Assembly (NCBI RefSeq): GCF_019649055.1
Contig: NW_026570241.1
Coordinates: 1,192,501 to 1,256,500, forward strand
DNA length: 64,000 nucleotides
Source of the DNA: Paramacrobiotus metropolitanus
Lineage: Eukaryota; Tardigrada; Eutardigrada; Parachela; Macrobiotidae
Direction: 5' to 3'
Part shown: positions 21,762 to 34,200 of the stretch, piece by piece
Layout of the letters: each line of letters starts with the position of its first letter
How positions within the stretch are numbered: position 1 is the stretch's first letter
The notes under the pieces: model-generated
Told to the model about the DNA's origin: nothing
Database searches by the model: none
What the model saw: the letters and a program-made list of their open reading frames with translations, nothing else
Position numbers and translations under genes: made by a program

Positions 21762-24700
21762 CTGCCGGCATGCAAACTCCCACCCGGGTCAGGGCGCGCC
21801 ATAATTCCTCCATCTCGGCGGGTTTCATCCGTAAAATGCTGCACGATGATTAATCCAGCATCCCGATCTCCCATTCCACGTCTGCTCCACATTCTCCAAG
21901 CGGAACCGCTCCAGTTCCGCGTAATCCGCGATCCCGGTGAGGAAGAAGCCTCTCCGGGACGAAGGGGATTTTGGGATCAGGTCGAGGAACGCGCTGGAGG
22001 CTGTTTTTATCAGGACAAATTCGTCGGGAGGTACTGGGTGGCGCGCCAGAGGAGATTGTCTTTGGATGAGCAATGAGACCGTCCAGAAAGGCGGGGGTGG
22101 TGGTGTGAAGCGGTGCCATGCAGACCGGGTGGGAGGTGGTCGGCCGTGGTCAGGAGGGTGGGCAGGTGATAAACGGCCGGGGTGGTGCGGACGATGAAAT
22201 CCGGGGAGGGCTCGCTGCAGGTGCGCTGGATCCAGATTAAGGCCGCTAGAAATCAGTGGGCAGACGCAGATACTGCAGGATGTCGGCGAAAAGGCGAGAT
22301 TCAGTTGCCATTGGATCGTCTGCAAGACAGGCAAAATGAGGCATATCGGGCAAATATCCGATCGCGTCAGTTAAATTGCAGCGCAAGACGCAGTAAATGT
22401 AAATTTTCAATGTACAGATAATGGAAATCAATGAAATCGATGCCAGAAAGACAATACGGTAATATCAACACCATTTCTTTCACACCGGAAAAGCCTCGGA
22501 ATCCAAGAACGAAGAACTTCTATATTACTTATTAACTGTCTTTAATTTTCATTTGCTAGAAAGCGACACAAAACATTACTTTTCCTCATCGCTGTTTTGT
22601 CTTTCTAACACAGAACGGAAATTACTGAATGGTAAATTACTGAGAGAGTAATACAGAAAATTGGAAGCAACATACAGTACAATAATCATCAATTAATACT
22701 GGCTTGAGAAGCATCAAAAACAGTGAATTATCATTTATCGATGATATGTTACTGCTCCACATGTCATGTATTTTATTTTTCAATTTAAACCAAAACTGAT
22801 CCTATCGTCCGACATTCCCAATCAACCGGGCGCGATTCTAAATCTATCGAGCAGAAAATATGGAAAATGGTAAATTGCCATCATTTACTATATCTTATCA
22901 GCGTTTCCGCTACCATTCCCCGCATTTTGAAAACGGGATGAGCTAGATTCAAGACTGCCGGCTAATTTTAGAAAGAACAACATCTCCAGCGACCACACAC
23001 AGGGTATGAGCAACAACCCGTGCTGACGTCACGGACGTTCATCCCGCCAGCGGAGCTCGCGCGCCGATATGAAATGAATGATCGACTATCTGGCGCAGAC
23101 GCGCGCGCGGGAGAAAAAATCAATTGCCCACATTACAGTCAAATCCTGTTGAGCCCATTCCACCTGGACGGCTTGTCACTCTCTGGCATCGACACCGGTC
23201 ATGTTCGGCGTATTTAGCGGCGCCTCGGGGATCGGTCGGCTTAGCGTTTACAGCAGACGACAAAATCGGCGAACGCTGGACAGTTCGACGCTGTCGGCTT
23301 ACAGCGTACTACTTTGAATGACGCTTTCACGATCACCGCTACTGAGCGGTGCGCGTCAGCTACGCTCTCTGTTCTTTCATTCATTTGCGCAACCGGCTTT
23401 ATCGGCTTTAGCCGCAAAACCGGTTTACACGTTAACTGATTTTAGTCGTTCATTCATACATGCAATATATAAACGCGGTGCGCGCACAGGGGACTGGGGA
23501 TGTTGGTTTTTAATCAAATGATCACTGCACTTAATCAGATCAATAATCTGCCCCGGCCCCCCTGCTTTATGACAAATAACAACATCAATGCCGCTTAATA
23601 ACCGCCGCCCTCCGGCCACTAAACGCTGCGCGGCTGACGTAAGCACAATCTCAATAAAATGATTTACTCCCTCGCTTCCTCCCGTCTACCGCGCGCCCGG
23701 ACGTACCCGACCAGATGGAAGTTTTGACTTTTTTCTTGACGACGCTACTTGTAAGTATACGCGCTGGCCCTGGGCAGTGCTGGCACGGAATCACGCAATT
23801 ACCCGACCGAAATCGAAGTTTAATCGTCCAATTACGAGTGTGCGGAATTTCTGTGGAACGGGACCGACTGGTGTTCAGTGTTCTGACAAGAGCGGCGATT
23901 TCTACCCAGCATTTAGAGAAATCAAGCATAGATCAATCAAGTTCAAGAATAAATTCAGCATCAAGCAACGTCGACCGTATAACAAGGATAGATAAAAAAC
24001 TGACAAGGTTATTTCGAGAGAAAATTAATAACAAATGAAAAATACTGGAAAAAGTGTTAATTCACAATCTACGCGACCCGTAAAATTCCTTTAGACTAAA
24101 TGTTAACCGGAAGTCTGAAAAGACGACCTACTTCCATTAATAAAACCGCAGCGAAGAATACAGAATATCCAAAACAAAATCAAACAAAGCCATAAACAAT
24201 AACAGAATTAAAAATACAATGAACCGATCGCGATATCGAACACTTAATATCAAAGAACTGAAAGAAGCAACAATCAAAAGCCAAAGTAAACCATTGATCG
24301 GCGCGTCAAAGAAAACCAGTTTGTTTAAAACATACTATTTACAGAGTTACCAACACAAACACAAATTTATCAATCATCACTTTCCAGACGAGAGTGCACA
24401 ATTCACAATTTATTCATTTAAAATTGCACCGGAAACATTCAATAGATACGATAATACCTTTTCTTAAGCGCCATTAGACGCCGAATACCATTGTAATACT
24501 AACGAAAACATTAAAATGATATTTTAAAAGTTATTCTACTCAAACGGGTCGATAAAGATGACGTTACGGAATCCGGAGATAACTCACTTGATAACTTTTT
24601 TACAAGTTTTCTCAGCAAATTACGTATTAACCGCAATATTCTTTCAGATTTCGATTTTATTCAGAAAACTTAAAACTACGAGTTTTTCTCTTAGCGATGC

Positions 24701-25285
24701 TTCAATCGACAGTGTTCAGAAAACTCAGAATAAATTTCTAACGACACTGCAGCAGATTCTTTTACCTTCCTTCGATCCAGCCATGAGTCGACAGACAAAC
24801 ACCACTCTTATCCGCGCTCCCTTCATCCACGCCCCGCTGCCCCACGTCCGCCTAATACTCTCCCGCGTTAATCTATCACAGGCCCCCGTCACCACAACCA
24901 CCCCGTAGGATTCCGGCGGCGCGGGAGCCGCGGGCTCCTCATTATCCGGCCGTGCCTGCAGCAGTTCGCCCCAGCGCACCCGTACCCCCTCTTCCCGCTC
25001 CAGAGCGGCGGTCACCCCGCTCCCCCCGCACACACTCCCCTCCGGCGTTACATCAAACACAAAATCCTCCCCCTTCAGCAGCGCATACGAGACATTGCGC
25101 GCGGCGGACGGTTCAACAAGGATCTTTCCCCGCAGAGCCTCGCCACGCGGCGCCACCCCACCATCCATGACGCTCTGATTCCACATGATCAGCACCAGCA
25201 GACACACACTGCTCAGCACCAGGAGGACGAAACATTTTCGGGGGGATAGGAGGCACAGGAGGCGCTTGAGTATACGGCGGATCAT
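21762..25285 (-). pseudogene. GT31 (beta-1,3-galactosyltransferase-like), frame-broken
   Basis: Exon 1 (25285-24766) is intact: a basic N-tip, a signal anchor (CFVLLVLSSVCLLVLIMW), a stem, and the GT31 opening VVVTGACDRLTRESIRRTWG. It splices in phase 1 to an exon starting at 22319 (DDPMATESRLFADILQY). From there the family order continues only by switching frames: LIWIQRTC and PDFIV, then LLWRATQYLP, then EFVLIKTASSAFLDLIPK, then FFLTGIADYAELERF, and finally MKPAEMEELWRAL, which fits the usual C-terminus. At least four frame changes are needed. Where GT31 enzymes have the metal-binding DDD, this copy reads VRTTPAVYH. It is a pseudogene, or a divergent inactive enzyme damaged further by assembly indels. 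Confidence 0.65.
22432..24765 (+). other. Long GT31 intron with a candidate start exon on the plus strand
   Basis: Most of this stretch shows nothing. On the plus strand a TATA-like ATATATAAAC at about 23464-23473 lies 240 bp before a 12-codon frame, 23715-23750 (MEVLTFFLTTLL), followed directly by a strong donor GTAAGT. It could be a signal-peptide first exon, but no following plus-strand exon is seen. Confidence 0.25.
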
Positions 25286-28243
25286 GGCATAATGGAGCGC
25301 AGGCGCCCAGCATAATGGAATATCATGGCATCCACGGTGTTGCTTGTGCTAACGTTAACTACACAGTAGTGAAATGACTGGTCGTGAAATCAATACAGCG
25401 ATGCCAGCTTGGTGCGGGCAGGTGAAAGATGATATGCGCCGGGTTGAGGGATTACTAACACAGATAACGGTAGAGGAATATACAGAGATGTATTGGGGAT
25501 AATAATTGTCACATTGTCGGATCCCGTCGGCTGGGGAAAATTGACGAAAGGAAAAGGAATGGATCCAGTGGCAGCGGCAATGTGAGTGTGCGTGTATGAT
25601 GCAGGCTGGCAAAGCGCATGGTTAAGTACCGTTGCTGCCGGAAGTGTGTACGGTTGATGGAAATGATTAGATGTATGGGGCGGAGCTGTAGTCGGATCGG
25701 TCTACAGGGAACTACTTCCGGCCTATCCAGTTTGCACACTGTTACCATATTTTGCCTCCTGTTTGCTTTGTTTCCCTACGTGCCGCATCTGCAGACGGGG
25801 ACTTCCGGTCCACATACTAAAATCGGGCAACTGTCGAAACTGTAAAGCACTCAAATATAAATTTTTTCGCTTGATTTCCAGCAGCTAATGGAAGATTTTT
25901 TTAAACAACGAGAATTACGTGGTCTATGGTGAAAATTTAAATCGTGCATCGTCTACTCGTAGAAATTCGAACCAACACCATTTTTGTTGCAATTTTCCTA
26001 AGTAGGTAGATTTCTCTAACGTACATACAGAGTATTACCAAAAATTCGGAGTATTTGATCAATTCAATTTCAAAGACCAATTCCCTTTTTCCACTATGTT
26101 CCTTCATAAGAAAAATGTAAAACAATCGCAACATATCAATCAATAAATACGTTCGTCGAAATTGCCATAGTTATTAATAAATAATGGATAATGCGCGTTG
26201 AAATTATTTTAATCAAGTTTTTAACCTGTAGCGATATTCAAACCATTAAAAATGAACGCCGAATTACTTTTCCGGTTATGCATATTTGAACAGTCAGGCT
26301 GACTTTGCATATCCGGAAAACGAAACTAGAGTTACGCTTATAACTTTGCGCCACAAGAAAATTTATTTAAAAATTAATTTGGCAAGCAGCAAATAATGTT
26401 GTAACTTGAAAGCACAGATATTTTCAGAAAAAAAATATAAAAAATCCAAGGACAAAATTGGATAAAGTCGTGTACGGAGGTTTAAGCGATAAAATGCAAC
26501 CCGGTGATATAACAGGATTAATTCCAAAACGGAATATAATCAATCTATCACCGCAGCCACATCCACCGTTTCAACCCCGCACTCGCCGTCCACGTCCAAC
26601 ATCCCGTCGAATAATCCGATTAGCCGTGGGGAGAGTCAGGATCTAGTCATGTTCAACAACCACCAGCACCATGACTATGATCCGACACGTCCCACGGCCA
26701 CATCGGCGTCAGCGATCCCCTCCACACAAAAATCAAAATGGCGGCCAAATAAATCCAACCATCCAACCGGCTAACCCATCTAGGAGAAGAATATGCTTCC
26801 CGGTGACCAGATCAATGCTAGGTCCCTGCAGACGGGAAGATATTCCCCGCTTAGATGGAGTCAGCGGATAAATAAAACTGAAAATAATCTAGAAAAAACT
26901 GAAGAGCTCGGCAAAATGCCAGAGCGTTGAAAATGCCATGTGCTGGGCGCCGCTGCAGCGTGTTAAATATACACGGTCCATGCGGATCTGCAGCAGCACG
27001 ACCAATGGCCATCTGACATAACCGGATAATTCTCAGCAGAACGATAGTGGACTGTTCCGTGTGTACGCTGTGTGTGTGCAGCTGCCCACAGAGAGACCAG
27101 AGAGAGAGAGAAGGCTTTCTCGGTATCGGGGACTTGTTTGTCTCTCGCTGGCTATTGTCTCTCCATGCGCAGTTTTCTCGAAAGATAAATCCGTAAGGAG
27201 AAACAGAGAGGGAAGGGAAAATAATCTTTTCGGGGTAATAAGTGGCAGGTTGGGCCTATTTTTGTTGGCTGCTGACAATGGGGGGAGACCAGCGAGGAAA
27301 AAGCAATCAGGATGTGTGCACGCTGCTGCAGTGTGCGCGGTTCAGTCCAAATTTTGCTAGGAAAATATCGGTCAATCATTAATAAACGAAGGGAGAGGAA
27401 CAACAGCAAACTATACTGATTAAAGGTAATTATTCTAGGTAAAAAATAATGACCGATCAAACATATTCCGGGATAAGAAAACTGCAAGAGCTCTTGCTCA
27501 ACTGCAGCTTAAATCTGTGTCAGATCAAAAATCATCACAATGGAAAATATTTTTGGTGGAGAACTCCATGCTCTTTATGTTTGCCTTTATGCGAAAATTT
27601 TGGCGCTGTCGACGGCCATTTTCCTGTACCAGCAGTACGATAAATGCAAGAACGCAACATGGACATTTGTGATCAGCTCCGAACAATTGTCAGCGTGATG
27701 AGTTTGTTTACTACTGGCGTAACGAAGTATCAAACACAACCACAATTATTGTAACCGTGTACAATATCAAAAATTTAGTACGTAGTTAGACGCGCAAGTG
27801 TTTGTACGTTCGTTTTAAACTAAACCTAACTCACGTACTCGTATGCTTACAAAATGTTGAAAATATCGTTTTCCAAGAATTTATTAGTGTCTTTCTAGAG
27901 TACTTGGTTGAATCGCTGCCATTTTAATCGTCAACGCGCACACTGCATTAAACCGAGCAAAAATATAGAACCTCGATACAAACAACGAACAGGAAGACCG
28001 GCCAAAAAGTTAGTACACTTCGTCTTGTAATAACTTCAGTGCATTTTGAGATCACTTTTCCGCTTCGCAGTACTTAGTTATGCTGAAAACGCATCGGTAA
28101 AGCCCAACCGCAGCGCGGGCGGCTAAATTTTTTATGTATGTATTAATGGAAATCATCGATTTACTGTAGTTATGACAGCCTTAGAATCGCCATTAATGTT
28201 CTTTTTTTATATGTATTTAAAAATAAAAATATTGCGATAATGG
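25286..28243. other. Intergenic, no gene recognised
   Basis: Several ORFs of 60-110 codons occur on both strands but none has motifs, splice context or codon character that I trust. It separates the GT31 start from the 3' end of the convertase gene. Confidence 0.4.
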
Positions 28244-31200
28244 TCAGCCCCAGCTTTTCAACCAGTCGATAAATGTATGGGATGAACCGGGCGCGGCCGT
28301 GAGATTTGCCGGTTTTGCCGCCGAATCCTGTGTGGATGTGGGGAAAATGAGCGCCACCACCGGCGGAGCCACTGGCTGATTCAGATCCGGATGGAAAGCG
28401 GCGCCTTGTTTGATGCGCCAGTCGCGGAGAATGCGGGTGGATGCCGGCTCCTGCTTTGTTCCATGGAAGATTAGCCGCAATGAGTGCAGCGACCCGATGC
28501 TCTGATTCGCCTACAATAATACAATAACTGCAGATAAAAATTGTAATAACCCTCAACAGATTAATACAGCATATATTGTACTTGTACAGAGTACAATTCG
28601 TATTTGCGGTAGGTATATCACCGTATATGCATTATGCGACTGCCGTACAGCCAGAAATTAGTTTTTCATAACACAAGTTTACTTATACAAACAACGTATA
28701 AAATCGTATAATTAAGAAAAATTTCGTTCACATCGTTTTATTTTGGAGGTTTTATTTAACCTAAAATTTACCCTGTGTCGGCTTCAAAATTCATATTACA
28801 AATGCATTATATAATTACAAAAATTTATTTTTGATAACTATGAACAACGAACAGTGCTGCACACATACAGTACAGTAGCTATTTACAATATTACACTTTT
28901 TAAATTATTTAATACGGTCAATTGTGGTAAGGCACTAAGGCAGAAAACCTTCCATAAAATAAAAATAGGTATAAACCTTCCAGCGTTGCTGATTACATAA
29001 CTATTATAATTTAATACACGAATGATTGACATGTTATGCCGACATTGAGCTGATTCTCGGTTTGCACTGACATGACTTTCCATTATGACTGTCCACATTC
29101 CGCGTGGATTTTCTCCCCAGTTGTGGACAGACACAAATGACCATCCATTCAAACCATCCGGCGCCACGTCGGCATCCCGGCGGGGTGCGATTAATGTGCG
29201 AGTACCTGTACAGAAAGTCGAAGATTCAACATATAATTATATGAATTATTTACAAATTTTGCTCCGCTTCTATAGTGGTTAACGAAGCAGTTTATTGTAG
29301 AGCGCATAATTAATTATTACGCAGTGAATATGTTCTCGTTTTAACGCCAGTACTCGTTCATTAAGTACATAGTGTTTGTATTAGAAATGGAAATTTGCCA
29401 CATGGAATAAAAGTCGAAAAGAATCTTTATTATGAGAGAAAAAAACAGAGAATAAAAATACAGTGAAGCTGTAAAATATTACTACAGTTTTTATGCAATC
29501 CTGGATGCTACTTCGGAGGTTCATTTACGTAATATGTAAATGATTACTTACCCATGGGGCTTTCCAGAAATATTCGCACGGCACCGCGCTTAGGATGGGA
29601 AAGCGACAGAACGGTCTCCACATGCTCCAGATAATTAATTTCGTTGCCGCTCTCGTGGCACGCCTGCGTTCGAACCTGTACCCGCAACGGGCGGTTGTGA
29701 GTAAACGCACTAAAAATAAAAATTAATATATAGTTATTTTGTAATCATACTGGAGTTATTTCGTAATCGTATGTTTTGTAATTAAGCGTTTATAATATTT
29801 TGTAATCGTACATTATTCGTACTCAACGTATATCAGAATTAAAATAATGTTTCCAAGTATAGAAAATAGTTCCCTTACAGATCTTCCACGCCAGCTTTCC
29901 GTACAACGCATTTGACCTTTGGCGGGGCTGTCTGCCAGACTTTGGCCGCTTTTACCAACTTATTGGCGTCCATCAGACCAAAGCCGAATGCCGGGCTGAC
30001 CAGCAATCCGGCGCCGTTGACGCTCCAGCCGGGATTGTTCAGCAGCGGAAAAGGATCGGCACTCCACGCCACAATATGCTTCATGTCCCTCCACGTCAGA
30101 CTGGGACTACACACAGCGATCAAGAAAATCACTTTAATTTTTTTGCCATTTTTATTAGCGGACGGATCATGCTTTTTGCACTGACTTCGCTTCCAGTGCC
30201 AAGGCGATCATGCCGGCGGCTAATGGTGCGGAGGCGGATGTGCCGGTGTGTTCGGTTGTGCAGCTGTTCAGAATATCCGTGCTAATCTGCAAAATTTATA
30301 CAGTGGCGATTATTCAGTAATTAATCACAACTTTAATTAGGTACAGTATATTGTATTTTGTAATACTGAGCCGATCCGTTACAGAATAGGTGTATAAGCA
30401 AGGAAAATAACTGGAAAAGTAAAACGTGAACCCAGCAGTAAAATAAATAAATCGTATTCTTCTAATACAAAACCTGGAGACCAGTGTGACAGATTTCGTA
30501 GTGAATGGGCGATACTGGCGAATAAACCAGTTTCCTCGTTAAAAGCAATGTCATAGCTTTTGCATACATACGTGATACCGGTAGGAGAACCCAACGTCAA
30601 AATTATTTTAGAACGACTTCATTTTTTCATGTGATGATTGAAGAAGCGTTAATGTAAAAAATATTCGATTGAGAAAAAACGAATCCATCCAAATTTATGA
30701 ATGCCATTTCCAGAAACGGCAATCCTGGAACATGTAATAAATAATAATATATTTGCATCACATGTAATTGTTGTTTTACTTTTACAAATCTTGAAGCATG
30801 TAATAAAGCGAATAATTATAGGATCCTTTTTCGCTTTATTGTACGACTAATTATGAGTAAGTTTCTTGAGATTTGTAATGCTGCATATAACGGAATTGTC
30901 CGATGTTGAGCGCCAGCAGGTAAAACGTACATGCGCGGAAGTCGACAATTGTAGAAATACAAATGTTAAGTACAACTGTACAGGATCTATACTACGCGCG
31001 GCGCCCCATAGTTTTGAGATCTCTATAACCATAAAACTTCTGGAAAAACGGACAACGCCATTAGATCCGGGATAGTTCAGAAGTGGCCGGCATGTGTTTT
31101 TTTTATGACAATATCGAGCCGGCATCAAGACCAGATTGATCCAACCCATCTTAAAGGTCACCTTGAAACTTAGAAATAGTTGCTTAGAAAACGCTTATTA

Positions 31201-34200
31201 AGTAGAAGATCTATACTACGCGCGGCGCCCCATAGTTTCCAGATCTTAATAATCAAATCGATTTTTTTTTAAAAACTGAAAACGCCAGTTGATTGGCCTC
31301 GGTCCAGAACTGGCTCACATGATGTTCGTTTTTAAATTCGTTCGACCAGAATCGTGCCGGCACGACGCCGCAAGCGATCCAACCCACTTTCAAGGTGATC
31401 TTGGGACATAGAAAAAATTTGCCTAGATACAATACAAAATACCAATTGACATAATTATTACACTAATTAAACCGAAAAATAAATAAATTATTGTGCTTAT
31501 TCAAACACTCGCGTTATTCAAACACTGCTGCCGGTGTTGCCGAGCTCGAAACACGTTTAAAATCAACCGATATAAAATGTAAAAATATCAAATATAAAAT
31601 CAATACGAAAAATCACTGGACGAGTGAGTGACCGAAACACTATCACCGACCACTGAGCGGAATCTCTAGATGAGCGGGTGACCGAGCTACTACCACTGAC
31701 CAGTAAGAAAAATCACTAAACAAGTGAGTGACCGAAACACCATAACTGCCCACTGAGCGGAATTTCTAGGTGAGTGAGTCACTGAGCGGGCTTTGCTCTT
31801 GCTCACCTAACAGGCTCTGTGCACTGGACAGTAGTTGTAGCAGGGTCACTTCCTCACCTAGCGATTTTTCTTACTGGACAGGTGGAGCTCGGTCAGTCAC
31901 TCACCTAGTGATTGAGTGCGTCAAAAAATCGCTAGTGAGTAGGTGACCGAGCTACCACTACTGTCCAGTGCACAGAGCCCGTTAGGTGAACGCGTGACCG
32001 AGCTACCACTACTGTCCAGTGCACGAACTCCGTTAAGTGATCTAGTGACCGAGTTACCACTACTGTCCAGTGCATAGATCCCGTTAGGTAGATGGGTGAC
32101 CGAGCTACCAATGCTATCCAGTGCACAGAGCCCGTTAAGTGACGTATGACCAAAATGCAATATTACTGAGCAAAATAGAACAAGGCCCGCTAAGTTCTTA
32201 GTGGGTGACCTATCTAGCACCATTGTCCAGTCTTAGCGTCCTTTTTGGTTTTTAATGTAGTACTATCGTGGGTGATTAATTCGGATGGTTTTTCGCTACG
32301 AAAATTTAACAAAAATGATCTGTAAAGTCAAAGTAACTGCGTTCGACTGCACGAAACCAGAACATCCATTTTTTTATAAAATTTTTGTTATCGGGCTCTT
32401 CGGATTTATCCGTTCTAAGTTAACAATCCGCAAACCGGCCTAGGAGTTTAGAACCCAAGAAACGCGGAGGCGAAGCCGAGGCTGTTTCTTGTAGATATAT
32501 ATTACGCAGGTATATATCACATTTATGTTATCGTTAATACGAGTATACATGCATAATATACTCACAATTTTGCCCTCTTTGAGCGATCCACTGGAATATG
32601 TTACGGCCATGGTGGACGCACAGATCTCCCCGTAGATAGGAAAATGTCCCCGTTCCGTGGTGCTGCCGACGCTGAGGGTGAAGATATTAGAGGCGTACCC
32701 GTCGTACGCGCAACTATCGCCGTTAATTCCTCCGTTGCCGGACGCCCAAATATACAGAACTCCCTTTCCTTGGCGACCCTAATTAGTTTTTGCAAGCAAT
32801 TTATTCTAATTTCAGATACAGTTAATTTTAGCTGAAATAATATATAGATATGACAATTTCGGGAACAGCTGTAATTAATCGGTATGAATGTACACCGTAA
32901 ATTCGACACTTTAATTAAAGATATAACAATTGTAATATTTCATCGATCTTAAAAAGAAAAAAATTTCTTATAAATACAGACTACTTTTTTAATCACTAAT
33001 GTCTTGCGACGTTATGCATTCAATACAATCATGTAGTGTGAATGAGCAGCCAAACCAATGTGCGTCTGGGTGTATGCTTGTAGGCACCGTACTACACCAA
33101 CTTTAAATCTTTCTCGACTCTCAAGTCAACGCCGCTGCATACGAAAGATGTACCTTACTGTTTTGCTTTTAGTTCCTAGTTCAAACCGTCATCGCTTTCC
33201 TTGCTTGTAAGCGACCCAAATCTAATTGGGAAAGTACTTATATGCGACAAAATAAAATAATGTGAGAGTTGTACCAATAATAATTATTGATTTCTGTAAA
33301 TGATCCGCTGCAGAATGGGTAGTACGCGCAGAGTAAACGCTAAGCACCGCGCACGGAAAAATGCATTGGTTTAATATGGTTGTTATATTTACGAATGACA
33401 GTCTATAACGTACGCGTACCTCTCTTCTACCCGTAGAATTTAAAATACAAATGGCTGGATTCTGCTATCGTTTTCACCTCGGTGACACCTTTTTCGAAGG
33501 CCCTAGACGCCATCAGACCCGGTCCCTCCACGGTCTTCCCGTCATCGCTCGGTCCCCAGGATGAGCTGTAAATGTGGATGTAGTTGTTGTTGAAGGAGAA
33601 CGCCTCGCCCTCCACCCGGTCGGTGACAATGCCGTCCAACATCCGGATACCGCCGATGCGGGCGTTGTAGGCGATGCCCACGCCGCAAATGTTGTTGTTA
33701 GCCTGCATGGCCACTTCTCCCGCACATCTAAACACATCGACCGGTTGCTCCACCTTAACTTCAAACCCCATGTTCTTAGCATAAAAATACAAATTATGCT
33801 AAACTATGCATACTAATTGCATTTGGCCAGGTTGCAATGACAGTCGTCAGTTTTAAGCAAAATAAGATTCTCGTTTATAAATGTTGCTGTAGAGTCTGTA
33901 GATACCACGGATTTATGAAGGTGACCTTTCTACGTACCGCGTTCCGTGATGGGTGTCCTCGGGATTGTCGTAGCGCGGCGATGGATCCCGGTCATTGCCG
34001 TTGATATCTGTGCTTGCATCTGGATCCTACCAGATTTTAATACAACCAGTAAGTATACAATACATCAACGGAGATTTGTTCACGAGTAAGACAGAGCGTA
34101 CAAGTCACGAGTAAGACAGAGCGGAAACTTGAATATCCACTATTGCGATATTTGTAAATTCGTAATCTCATGCAGCACCAATCGGCAGCTTTTTGCAAAA

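Noticed and set aside
25618-25845. 75-codon plus-strand ORF with a hydrophobic stretch
   Set aside because: Start context and composition are unconvincing and no splice or family support is visible.
31921-32223. Minus-strand frame with a 19-residue repeat ([10 protein letters not shown])
   Set aside because: It is the translation of the 55-58 bp minisatellite in a convertase intron; the unit length simply keeps the frame open.
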